The notes: a model not told the origin generated them from the letters alone. A stretch of DNA of 64,000 bases from Osmia lignaria lignaria (GCF_051020975.1 NW_027478162.1:21452001-21516000); one strand, 5' to 3'; numbered from the stretch's first letter, positions 13,138 through 27,623 are shown. Made by a program: numbers and translations.

Positions 13138-14425
13138 TTGCAGATTTATCTCAAGGGAAGGGGCCTGACGGACATATTTCGAGATATTTCTTCTTCTTGT
13201 TGTTCTTCTTCTGCACAGCTGAGCTGGAAGTGGCATTTGCAGGTCGCAATAGTGCAGAGTTATCTCAAAGAAAGGGGCCACGGTGTTTCTGTATCTCTAT
13301 TATGTTGGTGCGGCTTCGGAACTTTTAAATATCTCGATATATCTCGAAAACTACGATTCTGATCAAAAAATATCATAGAACGTAAATTGTAGGAAACATT
13401 ATTCTCTACAAAAAAGGTCTCTTAACATTTTGCCATAGCTCGCTTCGTTTCCGAGATATTTGCATATTTATCTCAAGGGAAGGGGCCTGACGGACATATT
13501 TCGAGATATTTCTTCTTCTTGTTGTTCTTCTTCTGCACAGCTAAGCTGGAAGTGGCATTTGCGGCTCGCACTAGTGCAGAGTTATCTCAAAGAAAGGGGC
13601 CACGGTGTTTCTGTATCTCTATTATGTTGGTGCGGCTTCGGAACTTTTAAATATCTCGATATATCTCGAAAACTACGCTTCTGATCAAAAAATATCATAG
13701 AACATAAAAAGTAGGAAACTTAATTCTCTACAAAAAAGGTCTCTTAACATTTTGCGATAGCTCGCTTCGTTTCCGAGATATTTGCAGATTTATCTCAAGG
13801 GAAGGGGCCTAACGGACATATTTCGAGATATTTCTTCTTCTTGTTGTTCTTCTTCTGCACAGTTAAACTGGAAGTGGCATTTCCAGCTCGCAATAGTGCA
13901 GAGTTATCTCAAAGAAAGGGGCCACGGTGTTTCTGTATCTCTATTATGTTGGTGCGGCTTCGGAACTTTTAAATATCTTGATATATCTCGAGACCTACGC
14001 ATCTGATCAAAAAATATCATAGAACATAAAAAGTAGCAAACTTAATTCTCTACAAAAAAGGTCTCTTAACATTTTGCCATAGCTCGCTTCGTTTCCGAGA
14101 TATTTGCAGATTTATCTCAAGGGAAGGGGCCTGACGGACATATTTCGAGATATTTCTTCTTCTTGTTGTTCTTCTTCTGCACAGCTGAGCTGGAAGTGGC
14201 ATTTGCAGGTCGCAATAGTGCAGAGTTATCTAAAAGAAAGGGGCCACGGTGTTTCTGTATCTCTATTATGTTGGTGCGGCTTCGGAACTTTTAAATATCT
14301 CGATATATCTCGAAAACTACGCTTCTCATCAAAAAATATCATAGAACGTAAATTGTAGGAAACATTATTCTCTACAAAAAAGGTCTCTTAACATTTTGCC
14401 ATAGCTCGCTTCGTTTCCGAGATAT
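12494..14425 (+). repeat. Six-unit segment, duplicated at 17968
   Basis: The unit order (ttgcatattt unit, ttccagctcg unit, gcaggtcg unit, ttgcatattt unit, cagttaaactgg unit, gcaggtcg unit) is repeated at 17968-19899. The offset is 5474 (17 x 322). Confidence 0.85.
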
Positions 14426-14599
14426 TTGCAGATTCATCTCAAGGGAAGGGGTCTGACGGACATATTTCGAGATATTTCTTCTTCTTGTTGTTCTTCTTCT
14501 GCACAGCTAAGCTCGAAGCGGCATTTGCAGCTCGCAATAGTGCAGAGTTATCTCAAAGAAAGAGGCCACGGTGTTTCTGTATCTCTATTATGTTGGTGC

Positions 14600-15713
14600 G
14601 GCTTCGGAACTTTTAAATATCTCGATATATCTCGAAAACTACACTTCTGATCAAAAAATATCGTAGAACACAAATTGTAGGAAACATAATTCTCTACAAA
14701 AAAGGTCTCTTAACATTTTGCGATAGCTCGCTTCGTTTCCGAGATATTTGCAGATTTATCTCAAGGGAAGGGGCCTGACGGACATATTTCGAGATATTTC
14801 TTCTTCTTGTTGTTCTTCTTCTGCACAGCTAAGCTGGAAGTGGCATTTGCGGCTCGCACTAGTGCAGAGTGATCTCAAAGAAAGGGGCCACGGTGTTTCT
14901 GTATCCCTATTATGTTGGTGCGGCTTCGGAACTTTTAAATATCTTGATATATCTCGAGAACTCCGCATCTGATCAAAAAATATCATAGAACATAAAAAGT
15001 AGGAAACTTAATTCTCTACAAAAAAGGTCTCTTAACATTTTGCCATAGCTCGCTTCGTTTCCGAGATATTTGCAGATTTATCTCAAGGGAAGGGGCCTGA
15101 CGGACATATTTCGAGATATTTCTTCTTCTTGTTGTTCTTCTTCTGCACAGCTAAGCTGGAAGTGGCATTTGCGGCTCGCACTAGTGCAGAGTTATCTCAA
15201 AGAAAGGGGCCACGGTGTTTCTGTATCTCTATTATGTTGGTGCGGCTTCGGAACTTTTAAATATCTCGATATATCTCGAAAACTACGCTTCGGATCAAAA
15301 AATATCATAGAACATAAATTGTAGGAAACATAATTCTCTACAAAAAAGGTCTCTTAACATTTTGCCATAGCTCGCTTCGTTTCCGAGATATTTGCAGATA
15401 TATCTCAAGGGAAGGGGCCTGACGGACATATTTCGAGATATTTCTTCTTCTTGTTGTTCTTCTTCTGCACAGCTAAGCTGGAAGTGGCATTTACAGCTCG
15501 CAATAGTGCAGAGTTATCTCAAAGAAAGGGGCCACGGTGTTTCTGTATCTCTATTATGTTGGTGCGGCTTCGGAACTTTTAAATATCTAGATATATCTCG
15601 AGAGCTACGCATCTGATCAAAAAATATCATAGAACATGAAAAGTAGGAAACTTAATTCTCTACAAAAAAGGTCTCTTAACATTTTGCCATAGCTCGCTTC
15701 GTTTCCGAGATAT
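14600..15713 (+). repeat. Segment duplicated five units downstream, copy 1
   Basis: It shares with 16210-17323 the variants aactacacttctg, cgtagaacacaaattgtag, ttttgcgatagc, gagaactccgcatc and cttcggatcaaaa, at offset 1610 (5 x 322). The tail gagagctacgcatc with catgaaaagtagg of the unit at 15392 is instead found in the unit at 17324, so the offset becomes 1932 there. Confidence 0.85.
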
Positions 15714-16209
15714 TTGCAGATTCAGCTCAAAAGAACTGGCCTGACGGACATATTTCGAGATATTTCTTCTTCTTGTTGTTCTTCCTCTGCACAGCTAAGC
15801 TCGAAGCGGCATTTGCAGCTCGCAATAGTGCAGAGTTATCTCAAAGAAAGAGGCCACGGTGTTTCTGTACCTCTATTATGTTGGTGCAGCTTCGGAACTT
15901 TTAAATATCTTGATATATCTCGAGAACTACGCATCTGATCAAAAAATATCATAGAAGATAAAAAGTAGGAAGCTTAATTCTCTACAAAAAAGGTCTCTTA
16001 ACATTTCGCCATAGCTCGCTTCGCTTCCGAGATATTTGCAGATATATCTCAAGGGAAGGGGCCTGACGGACATATTTCGAGATATTTCTTCTTCTTGTTG
16101 TTCTTCTTCTGCACAGCTAAGCTGGAAGTGGCATTTGCGGCTCGCACTAGTGCACAGTTATCTCAAAGAAAGGGGCCACGGTGTTTCTGTATCTCTATTA
16201 TGTTGGTGC

Positions 16210-17323
16210 GGCTTCGGAACTTTTAAATATCTCGATATATCTCGAAAACTACACTTCTGATCAAAAAATATCGTAGAACACAAATTGTAGGAAACATAAT
16301 TCTCTACAAAAAAGGTCTCTTAACATTTTGCGATAGCTCGCTTCGTTTCCGAGATATTTGCAGATTTATCTCAAGGGAAGGGGCCTGACGGACATATTTC
16401 GAGATATTTCTTCTTCTTGTTGTTCTTCTTCTGCACAGCTAAGCTGGAAGTGGCATTTGCGGCTCGCACTAGTGCAGAGTTATCTCAAAGAAAGGGGCCA
16501 CGGTGTTTCTGTATCCCTATTATGTTGGTGCGGCTTCGGAACTTTTAAATATCTTGATATATCTCGAGAACTCCGCATCTGATCAAAAAATATCATAGAA
16601 CATAAAAAGTAGGAAACTTAATTCTCTACAAAAAAGGTCTCTTAACATTTTGCCATAGCTCGCTTCGTTTCCGAGATATTTGCAGATTTATCTCAAGGGA
16701 AGGGGCCTGACGGACATATTTCGAGATATTTCTTCTTCTTGTTGTTCTTCTTCTGCACAGCTAAGCTGGAAGTGGCATTTGCGGCTCGCACTAGTGCAGA
16801 GTTATCTCAAAGAAAGGGGCCACGGTGTTTCTGTATCTCTATTATGTTGGTGCGGCTTCGGAACTTTTAAATATCGCGATATATCTCGAAAACTACGCTT
16901 CGGATCAAAAAATATCATAGAACATAAATTGTAGGAAACATAATTCTCTACAAAAAAGGTCTCTTAACATTTTGCCATCGCTCGCTTCGTTTCCGAGATA
17001 TTTGCAGATATATCTCAAGGGAAGGGGCCTGACGGACATATTTCGAGATATTTCTTCTTCTTGTTGTTCTTCTTCTGCACAGCTAAGCTGGAAGTGGCAT
17101 TTACAGCTCGCAATAGTGCAGAGTTATCTCAAAGAAAGGGGCCACGGTGTTTCTGTATCTCTATTATGTTGGTGCGGCTTCGGAACTTTTAAATATCTTG
17201 ATATATCTCGAGAACTACGCTTCTGATCAAAAAATATCATAGAACATAAATTGTAGGAAACATAATTCTCTACAAAAAACGTCTCTTAACATTTTGCCAT
17301 AGCTCGCTTCGTTTCCGAGATAT
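16210..17323 (+). repeat. Segment duplicated five units downstream, copy 2
   Basis: This is the partner of 14600-15713. It has a private cgcgatata change at 16875 and gccatcgctcgc at 16974, which removes the TAG upstream of the recurrent frame. One extra unit is interposed at its right end, formed by the tail of 17002 and the head of 17324. Confidence 0.8.
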
Positions 17324-17967
17324 TTGCAGATTCAGCTCAAAGGAACTGGCCTGACGGACATATTTCGAGATATTTCTTCTTCTTGTTGTTCTTCCTCTGC
17401 ACAGCTAAGCTGGAAGTGGCATTTGCAGCTCGCAATAGTGCAGAGTTATCTCAAAGAAAGGGGCCACGGTGTTTCTGTATCTCTATTATGTTGGTGCGGC
17501 TTCGGAACTTTTAAATATCTTGATATATCTCGAGAGCTACGCATCTGATCAAAAAATATCATAGAACATGAAAAGTAGGAAACTTAATTCTCTACAAAAA
17601 AGGTCTCTTAACATTTTGCCATAGCTCGCTTCGTTTCCGAGATATTTGCAGATTCAGCTCAAAGGAACTGGCCTGACGGACATATTTCGAGATATTTCTT
17701 CTTCTTGTTGTTCTTCCTCTGCACAGCTAAGCTGGAAGTGGCATTTGCAGCTCGCAATAGTGCAGAGTTATCTTAAAGAAAGGGGCCACGGTGTTTCTGT
17801 ATCTCTATTATGTTGGTGCGGCTTCGGAACTTTTAAATATCTTGATATATCTCGAGAACTACGCATCTGATCAAAAAATGTCATAGAACATAAAAAGTGG
17901 GAAACTTAATTCTCTACAAAAAAGGTCTCTTAAGATTTTGCCATAGCTCGCTTCGTTTCCGAGATAT

Positions 17968-19899
17968 TTGCATATTTATCTCAAGGGAAGGGGCCTGACG
18001 GACATATTTCGAGATATTTCTTCTTCTTGTTGTTCTTCTTCTGCACAGCTAAGCTGGAAGTGGCATTTGCGGCTCGCACTAGTGCAGAGTTATCTCAAAG
18101 AAAGGGGCCACGGTGTTTCTGTATCTCTATTATGTTGGTGCGGCTTCGGAACTTTTAAATATCTCGATATATCTCGAAAACTACGCTTCTGATCAAAAAA
18201 TATCATAGAACATAAAAAGTAGGAAACTTAATTCTCTACAAAAAAGGTCTCTTAACATTTTGCCACAGCTCGCTTCGTTTCCGAGATATTTGCAGATTTA
18301 TCTCAAGGGAAGGGGCCTAACGGACATATTTCGAGATATTTCTTCTTCTTGTTGTTCTTCTTCTGCACAGCTAAACTGGAAGTGGCATTTCCAGCTCGCA
18401 ATAGTGCAGAGTTATCTCAAAGAAAGGGGCCACGGTGTTTCTGTATCTCTATTATGTTGGTGCGGTTTCGGAACTTTTAAATATCTTGATATATCTCGAG
18501 AACTACGCATCTGATCAAAAAATATCATAGAACATAAAAAGTAGGAAACTTAATTCTCTACAAAAAAGGTCTCTTAACATTTTGCCATAGCTCGCTTCGT
18601 TTCCGAGATATTTGCAGATTTATCTCAAGGGAAGGGGCCTGACGGACATATTTCGAGATATTTCTTCTTCTTGTTGTTCTTCTTCTGCACAGCTGAGCTG
18701 GAAGTGGGATTTGCAGGTCGCAATAGTGCAGAGTTATCTCAAAGAAAGGGGCCACGGTGTTTCTGTATCTCTATTATGTTGGTGCGGCTCCGGAACTTTT
18801 AAATATCTCGATATATCTCGAAAACTACGATTCTGATCAAAAAATATCATACAACGTAAATTGTAGGAAACATTATTCTCTACAAAAAAGGTCTCTTAAC
18901 ATTTTGCCATAGCTCGCTTCGTTTCCGAGATATTTGCATATTTATCTCAAGGGAAGGGGCCTGACGGACATATTTCGAGATATTTCTTCTTCTTGTTGTT
19001 CTTCTTCTGCACAGCTTAGCTGGAAGTGGCATTTGCGGCTCGCACTAGTGCAGAGTTATCTCAAAGAAAGGGGCCACGGTGTTTCTGTATCTCTATTATG
19101 TTGGTGCGGCTTCGGAACTTTTAAATATCTCGATATATCTCGAAAACTACGCTTCTGATCAAAAAATATCATAGAACATAAAAAGTAGGAAACTTAATTC
19201 TCTACAAAAAAGGTCTCTTAACATTTTGCCATAGCTCGCTTCGTTTCCGAGATATTTGCAGATTTATCTCAAAGGAAGGGGCCTAACGGACATATTTCGA
19301 GATATTTCTTCTTCTTGTTGTTCTTCTTCTGCACAGTTAAACTGGAAGTGGCATTTCCAGCTCGCAATAGTGCAGAGTTATCTCAAAGAAAGGGGCCACG
19401 GTGTTTCTGTATCTCTATTATGTTGGTGCGGCTTCGGAACTTTTAAATATCTTGATATATCTCGAGAACTACGCATCTGATCAAAAAATATCATAGAACA
19501 TAAAAAGTAGGAAACTTAATTCTCTACAAAAAAGGTCTCTTAACATTTTGCCATAGCTCGCTTCGTTTCCGAGATATTTGCAGATTTATCTCAAGGGAAG
19601 GGGCCTGACGGACATATTTCGAGATATTTCTTCTTCTTGTTGTTCTTCTTCTGCACAGCTGAGCTGGAAGTGGCATTTGCAGGTCGCAATAGTGCAGAGT
19701 TATCTAAAAGAAAGGGGCCACGGTGTTTCTGTATCTCTATTATGTTGGTGCGGCTTCGGAACTTTTAAATATCTCGATATATCTCGAAAACTACGCTTCT
19801 GATCAAAAAATATCATAGAACGTAAATTGTAGGAAACATTATTCTCTACAAAAAAGGTCTCTTAACATTTTGCCATAGCTCGCTTCGTTTCCGAGATAT
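17968..19899 (+). repeat. Copy of the 12494-14425 segment
   Basis: It matches 12494-14425 at offset 5474, including the cagctgagctgg/gcaggtcg and cagttaaactgg alleles. Local changes include gtgggatttgc at 18706 and tgccacagctcg at 18262. The cttctcatc tail of the unit at 14104 reappears in the unit at 19900, not 19578, so the offset grows by one unit (to 5796) at the right end. Confidence 0.8.
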
Positions 19900-21831
19900 T
19901 TGCAGATTCATCTCAAGGGAAGGGGCCTGACGGACATATTTCGAGATATTTGTTCTTCTTGTTGTTCTTCTTCTGCACAGCTAAGCTGGAAGTGGCATTT
20001 GCGGCTCTCACTAGTGCAGAGTTATCTCAAAGTAAGGGGCCACGGTGTTTCTGTATCTCTATTATGTTGGTGCGGCTTCGGAACTTTTAAATATCTCGAT
20101 ATATCTCGAAAACTACGCTTCTCATCAAAAAATATCATAGAACGTAAATTGTAGGAAACATTATTCTCTACAAAAAAGGTCTCTTAACATTTTGCCATAG
20201 CTCGCTTCGTTTCCGAGATATTTGCAGATTTATCTCAAGGGAAGGGGCCTGACGGACATATTTCGAGATATTTCTACTTCTTGTTGTTCTTCTTCTGCAC
20301 AGCTAAGCTGGAAGTGGCATTTGCAGCTCGCAATAGTGCAGAGTTATCTCAAAGAAAGGGGCCACGGTGTTTCTGTATCTCTATTATGTTGGTGCGGCTT
20401 CGGAACTTTTAAATATCTTGATATATCTCGAGAACTACGCGTCTGATCAAAAAATATCATAGAACATAAAAAATAGGAAACATAATTCTCTACAAAAACG
20501 GTCTCTTAACATTTTGCCATAGCTCGCTTCGTTTCCGAGATATTTGCAGATATATCTCAAGGGAAGGGGCCTGACGGACATATTTCGAGATATTTCTTCT
20601 TCTTGTTGTTCTTCTTCTGCACAGCTAAGCTGGAAGTGGCATTTGCGGCTCGCACTGGTGCACAGTTATCTCAAGGAAAGGGGCCACGGTGTTTCTGTAT
20701 CTCTATTATGTTGGTGCGTCTTCGGAACTTTTAAATATCTCGATATATCTCGAAAACTACGCTTCTGATCAAAAAATATCATAGAACATAAATTGTAGGA
20801 AACATAATTCTCTACAAAAAACGTCTCTTAACATTTTGCCATATATCGCTTCGTTTCCGAGATATTTGCAGATTCAGCTCAAAGGAACTGGCCTGACGGA
20901 CATATTTCGAGATATTTCTTCTTCTTGTTGTTCTTCCTCTGCACAGCTAAGCTGGAAGTGGCATTTGCAGCTCGCAATAGTGCAGAGTTATCTCAAAGAA
21001 AGGGGCCACGGTGTTTCTGTATCTCTATTATGTTGGTGCGGCTTCGGAACTTTTAAATATCTCGATATATCTCGAAAACTACGCTTCTGATCAAAAAATA
21101 TTATAGAACATAAATTGTAGGAAACATAATTCTCTACAAAAAACGTCTCTTAACATTTTGCCATAGCTCGCTTCGTTTCAGAGATATTTGCAGATTTATC
21201 TCAAGGGAAGTGGCCTGACGGACATATTTCGAGATATTTCTTCTTCTTGTTGTTCATCTTCTGCACAGCTAAGCTGGAAGTGGCATTTACAGCTCGCAAT
21301 AGTGCAGAGTTATCTCAAAGAAAGGGGCCACGGTGTTTCTGTATCTCTATTATGTTGGTGCGGCTTCGGAACTTTTAAATATCTTGATATATCTCGAGAA
21401 CTACGCATCTGATCAAAAAATATGATAGAACATAAAAAGTAGGAAACATAATTCTCTACAAAAAAGGTCTCTTAACATTTTGCCATAGCTCGCTTCGTTT
21501 CCGAGATATTTGCAGATTTATCTCAAGGGAAGGGGCCTGACGGACATATTTGGAGATATTTCTTCTTCTTGTTGTTCTTCTTCTGCACAGCTAAGCTGGA
21601 AGTGGCATTTGCAGCGCGCAATAGTGCAGAGTTATCTCAAAGAAAGGGGCCACGGTGTTTCTGTATCTCTATTATGTTGGTGCGGCTTCGGAACTTTTAA
21701 ATATCTTGATATATCTCGAGAACTACGCATCTGATCAAAAAATATCATACTACGTAAAAAGTAGGAAACTTAATTCTCTACAAGAAAGGTCTCTAAACAT
21801 TTTGCCATAGCTCGCTTCGTTTCCGAGATAT

Positions 21832-22475
21832 TTGCAGATTTATCTCAAGGGAAGGGGCCTGACGGACATATTTCGAGATATTTCTTCTTCTTGTTGTTCT
21901 TCTTCTGCACAGCTAAGCTGGAAGTGGCATTTGCAGCTCGCAATAGTGCAGAGTTATCTCAAAGAGAGGGGCCACGGTGTTTCTGTATCTCTATTATGTT
22001 GGTGCGGCTTCGGAACTTTTAAGTATCTTGATCTATCTCGAGAACTACGCATCTGATCAAAAAATATCATAGAAGATAAAAAGTAGGAAACTTAATTCTC
22101 TACAAAAAAGGTCTCTTAACATTTCGCCATAGCTCGCTTCGTTTCCGAGATATTTGCAGATTTATCTCAAGGGACGGGGCCTGTCGGACATATTTCGAGA
22201 TATTTCTTCTTCTTGTTGCTCTTCTTCTGCACAGCTAAGCTGGAAGTGGCATTTGCGGCTCGCACTAGTGCAGAGTTATCTCAAAGAAAGGGGCCACGGT
22301 GTTTCTGTATCTCTATTATGTTGGTGCGGCTTCGGAACTTTTAAATATCTCGATATATCTCGAAAACTACGCTTCTGATCAAAAAATATCATAGAACATA
22401 AATTGTAGGAAACATAATTCTCTACAAAAAAGGTCTCTTAACATTTTGCCATAGCTCGCTTCGTTTCCGAGATAT
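21832..22475 (+). repeat. Two-unit segment repeated four units later
   Basis: The units at 21832 (tttaagtatcttgatctatc) and 22154 (cctgtcggac, gttgctcttc) recur at 23120 and 23442, offset 1288 (4 x 322), with the shared agaagata and atttcgccatag variants. Of the intervening units, that at 22798 repeats the gttcatcttctg allele of 21188. Confidence 0.85.
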
Positions 22476-23119
22476 TTGCAGATTTATCTCAAGGGAAGGG
22501 GCCTGACGGACATATTTCGAGATATTTCTTATTCTTGTTGTTCTTCTTCTGCACAGCTATGCTGGAAGTGGCATTTGCGGGTCGCACTAGTGCAGAGTTA
22601 TCTCAAAGAAAGGGGCCACGGTGTTTCTGTATCCCTACTATGTTGGTGCGGCTTCGGAACTTTTAAATATCTCGATATATCTCGAAAACTACGCTTCTGA
22701 TCAAAAAATATCATAGAACATAAATTGTAGGAAACATAATTCTCTACAAAAAACGTCTCTTAACATTTTGCCATAGCTCGCTTCGTTTCCGAGATATTTG
22801 CAGATTTATCTCAAGGGAAGTGGCCTGACGGACATATTTCGAGATATTTCTTCTTCTTGTTGTTCATCTTCTGCACAGCTAAGCTGGAAGTGGCATTTGC
22901 GGCTCGCACTAGTGCAGAGTTATCTCAAAGAAAGGGGCCACGGTGTTTCTGTATCTCTATTATGTTGGTGCGGCTTCGGAACTTTTAAATATCTCGATAT
23001 ATCTCGAAAACTACGCTTCTGATCAAAAAATATCATAGAACATAAATTGTGGGAAACATAATTCTCTACAAAAAAGGTCTCTTAGCATATTGCCATAGCT
23101 CGCTTCGTTTCCGAGATAT

Positions 23120-23763
23120 TTGCAGATTTATCTGAAGGGAAAGGGCCTGACGGACATATTTCGAGATATTTCTTCTTCTTGTTGTTCTTCTTCTGCACAG
23201 CTAAGCTGGAAGTGGCATTTGCAGCTCGCAATAGTGCAGAGTTATCTCAAAGAAAGGGGCCACTGTGTTTCTGTATCTCTATTATGTTGGTGCGGCTTCG
23301 GAACTTTTAAGTATCTTGATCTATCTCGAGAACTACGCATCTGATCAAAAAATATCATAGAAGATACAAAGTAGGAAACTTAATTCTCTACAAAAAAGGT
23401 CTTTTAACATTTCGCCATAGCTCGCTTCGTTTCCGAGATATTTGCAGATTTATCTCAAGGGAAGGGGCCTGTCGGACATATTTCGAGATATTTCTTCTTC
23501 TTGTTGCTCTTCTTCTGCACAGCTAAGCTGGAAGTGGCATTTGCGGCTCGCACTAGTGCAGAGTTATCTCAAAGAAAGGGGCCACGGTGTTTCTGTATCT
23601 CTATTATGTTGGTGCGGCTTCGGAACTTTTAAATATCTTGATATATCTCGAGAACTGCGCATCTGATCAAAAAATATCATAGAAGATAAAAAGTAGGAAA
23701 CTTAATTCTCTACAAAAAAGGTCTCTTAACATTTTCCCATAGCTCGCTTCGTTTCCGAGATAT
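23120..23763 (+). repeat. Copy of the 21832-22475 segment
   Basis: It matches at offset 1288. Private changes include tatctgaagggaaaggg at 23150 and cttttaacatt at 23401. The tail of its second unit is class B, where the partner at 22154 is class A, so a switch occurred in the last third of the unit. Confidence 0.8.
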
Positions 23764-24084
23764 TTGCAGATTTATCTCAAGGGAAGGGGCCTGACGGACA
23801 TATTTCGAGATATTTCTTCTTCTTGTTGTTCTTCTTCTGCACAGTAGGCTGGAAGTGGCATTTGCAGCTCGCAATAGTGCAGAGTTATCTCAAAGAAAGG
23901 GGCCACGGTGTTTCTGTATCTCTATTATGTTGGTGCGGCTTCGGAACTTTTAAATATCTTGATATATCTCGAGAACTGCGCATCTGATCAAAAAATATCA
24001 TAGAACATAAAAAGTAGGAAACTTAATTCTCTACAAAAAAGGTCTCTTAACATTTTGCCATAGCTCGCTTCGTTTCCGAGATAT
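23764..24084 (+). repeat. 321-bp unit with 1-bp deletion
   Basis: Around 23843 the usual gcacagctaagctgg reads gcacagtaggctgg, one base shorter with a substitution. It is the only single-base length change I could place in the window. Confidence 0.9.
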
Positions 24085-24406
24085 TTGCAGATTTATCTCA
24101 AGGGAAGGGGCCTGACGGACATATTTCGAGATATTTCTTCTTCTTGTTGTTCTTCTTCTGCACAGCTAAGCTGGAAGTAGCATTTCCAGCTCGCAATAGT
24201 GCAGAGTTATCTCAAAGAAAGGGGCCACGGTGTTTCTGTATCTCTATTATGTTGGTGCGGCTTCGGAACTTTTAAATATCTCGATATATCTCGAAAACTA
24301 CGCTTCTGATCAAAAAATATCATAGAACATAAATTGTAGGAAACATAATTCTCTACAAAAAAGGTCTCTTAACATTTTGCCATAGCTCGCTCCGTTTCCG
24401 AGATAT

Positions 24407-27400
24407 TTGCAGATTTATCTCAAGGCAAGGGGCCTGACGGACATATTTCGAGATATTTCTTCTTCTTGTTGTTCTTCTTCTGCACAGCTAAGCTGGAAGT
24501 GGCATTTGCGGCTCGCACTAGTGCAGAGTTATCTCAAAGAAAGGGGCCACGGTGTTTCTGTATCTCTATTATGTTGGTGCGGCTTCGGAACTTTTAAATA
24601 TCTCGATATATCTCGAAAACTACGCTTGTCATCAAAAAATATCATAGAACATAAATTGTAGGAAACATAATTCTCTACAAAAAAGGTCTCTTAACATTTT
24701 GCCATAGCTCGCTTCGTTTCCGAGATATTTGCAGATATATCTCAAGGGAAGGGGCCTGACGGACATATTTCGAGATATTTCTTCTTCTTGTTGTACTTCT
24801 TCTGCACAGCTAAGCTGGAAGTGGCATTTACAGCTCGCAATAGTGCAAAGTTATCTCAAAGAAAGGGGCGACGGTGTTTCTGTATCTCTATTATGTTGGT
24901 GCGGCTTCGGAACTTTTAAATATCTTGATATATCTCGAGAACTACGCATCTGATCAAAAAATATCATAGAACATAAAAAGTAGGAAACTTAATTCTCTAC
25001 AAAAAACGTCTCTTAACATTTTGCCATAGCTCGCTTCGTTTCCGAGATACTTGCAGATTTATCTCAAGGGAAGGGGCCTGACGGACATATTTCGAGATAT
25101 TTCTTCTTCTTGTTCTTCTTCTGCACCGCTAAGCTGGAAGTGGCATTTGCGGCTCGCACTAGTGCAGAGTTATCTCAAAGAAAGCGGCCACGGTGTTTCT
25201 GTATCTCTATTATGTTGGTGCGGCTTCGGAACTTTTAAATATCTCGATATATCTCGAAAACTACGCTTCTGATCAAAAAATATCATAGAACATAAATTGT
25301 AGGAAACATAATTCTCTACAAAAAAGGTCTCTTAACATTTTGCCATAGCTCGCTTCGTTTCCGAGATATTTGCAGATATATCTCAAGGGAAGGGGCCTGA
25401 CGGACATATTTCGAGATATTTCTTCTTCTTGTTGTTCTTCTTCTGCACAGCTAAGCTGAAAGTGGCATTTACAGCTCGCAATAGTGCAAAGTTATCTCAA
25501 AGAAAGGGGCCACGGTGTTTCTGTATCTCTATTATGTTGGTGCGGCTTCGGAACTTTTAAATATCTTGATATATCTCGAGAACTACGCGTCTGATCAAAA
25601 AATATCATAGAACATAAAAAGTAGGAAACATAATTCTCTACAAAAAAGGTCTCTTAACATTTTGCCATAGCTCGCTTCGTTTCCGAGATATTTGCAGGTT
25701 TATCTCAAGGGAAGGGGCCCAGCGGACATATTTCGAGATATTTCTTCTTCTTGTTGTTCTTCTTCTGCACAGCTAAACTGGAAGTGGCATTTCCAGCTCG
25801 CAATAGTGCAGAGTTATCTCAAAGAAAGGAGCCACGGTGTTTCTGTATCTCTATTCTGTTGGTGCGGCTTCGGAACTTTTAAATATCTTGATATATCTCG
25901 AGAACTACGCATCTGATCAAAAAATATCATAGAACATAATAAGTAGGAAACTTAATTCTCTACAAAAAAGGTCTCTTAACATTTTGCCATAGCTCACTTC
26001 GTTTCCGAGATATTTGCAGATTTATCTCAAGGGAAGGGGCCTGACGGACATATTTCGAGATATTTCTTCTTCTTGTTGTTCTTCTTCTGCACAGCTAAGC
26101 TGGAAGTGGCATTTGCGGCTCGCAATAGTGCAAAGTTATCTCAAAGAAAGGGGCCACGGTGTTTCTGTATCTCTATTATGTTGGTGCGGCTTCGGAACTT
26201 TTAAATATCTTGATATATCTCGAGAACTACGCGTCTGATCAAAAAATATCATAGAACATAAAAAGTAGGAAACATAATTCTCTACAAAAAAGGTCTCTTA
26301 ACATTTTGCCATAGCTCGCTTCGTTTCCGAGATATTTGCAGGTTTATCTCAAGGGAAGGGGCCCAGCGGACATATTTCGAGATATTTCTTCTTCTTGTTG
26401 TTCTTCTTCTGCACAGCTAAACTGGAAGTGGCATTTCCAGCTCGCAATAGTGCAGAGTTATCTCAAAGAAAGGAGCCACGGTGTTTCTGTATCTCTATTC
26501 TGTTGGTGCGGCTTCGGAACTTTTAAATATCTTGATATATCTCGAGAACTACGCATCTGATCAAAAAATATCATAGAACATAATAAGTAGGAAACTTAGT
26601 TCTCTACAAAAAAGGTCTCTTAACATTTTGCCATAGCTCGCTTCGTTTCCGAGATATTTGCAGATTTATCTCAAGGGAAGGGGCCTGACGGACATATTTC
26701 GAGATATTTCTTCTTCTTGTTGTTCTTCTTCTGCACAGCTAAGCTGGAAGTGGCATTTGCGGCTCGCACTAGTGCAGAGTTATCTCAAAGAAAGGGGCCA
26801 CGGTGTTTCTGTATCTCTATTATGTTGGTGCGGCTTCGGAACTTTTAAATATCTCGATATATCTCGAAAACTACGCTTCTGATCAAAAAATATCATAAAA
26901 CATAAATTGTAGGAAACATAATTCTCTACAAAAAAGGTCTCTTAACATTTTGCCATAGCTCGCTTCGTTTCCGAGATATTTGCAGATATATCTCAAGGGA
27001 AGGGGCCTGACGGACATATTTCGAGATATTTCTTCTTCTTGTTGTTCTTCTTCTGCACAGCTAAGCTGAAAGTGGCATTTACAGCTCGCAATAGTGCAAA
27101 GTTATCTCAAAGAAAGGGGCCACGGTGTTTCTGTATCTCTATTATGTTGGTGCGGCTTCGGAACTTTTAAATATCTCGATATATCTCGAGAACTACGCGT
27201 CTGATCAAAAAATATCATAGAACATAAAAAGTAGGAAACATAATTCTCTACAAAAAAGGTCTCTTAACATTTTGCCATAGTTCGCTTCGTTTCCGAGATA
27301 TTTGCAGATTTATCTCAAGGGAAGGGGCCTGACGGACATATTTCGAGATATTTCTTCTTCTTGTTGTTCTTCTTCTGCACCGCTAAGCTGGAAGTGGCAT

Positions 27401-27623
27401 TTGCGGCTCGCACTAGTGCAGCGTTATCTCAAAGAAGGGGGCCACGGTGTTTCTGTATCTCTATTATGTTGGTGCGGCTTCGGAACTTTTAAATATCTTG
27501 ATATATCTCGAGAACTACGCATCTGATCAAAAAATATCATAGAACATAAAAAGTAGGAAACTTAATTCTCTACAAAAAAGGTCTCTCAACATTTTGCCAT
27601 AGCTCGCTTCGTTTCCGAGATAT
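24407..27623 (+). repeat. Ten-unit higher-order block, copy 1 (3217 bp)
   Basis: The characteristic unit series is: cttgtcatc tail; gtacttcttctg with ggggcgacgg; gcaccgctaagctgg with the 3-bp deletion; agctgaaagtgg; two ggcccagcgg units (25692, 26336) with ctcacttcg between; a cttagttctc/cataaaacata pair; agctgaaagtgg again; and gcaccgctaagctgg with gcagcgtta. The series restarts at 27624, and part of it recurs at 38572. Confidence 0.88.
25051..25369 (+). repeat. 319-bp unit, 3-bp deletion in pyrimidine tract
   Basis: One gtt triplet is missing, so the tract reads cttcttcttgttcttcttct. The unit also has gcaccgct and aaagcggcc. The loss of a whole triplet in a TTC/TTG tract fits replication slippage. 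Confidence 0.93.

Noticed and set aside
13084..13281. Minus-strand open frames (13084, 14756, 18558, 31219, 32462, 61864)
   Set aside because: They are complements of the same satellite, open only in units where a stop happens to be mutated, and not conserved between units.
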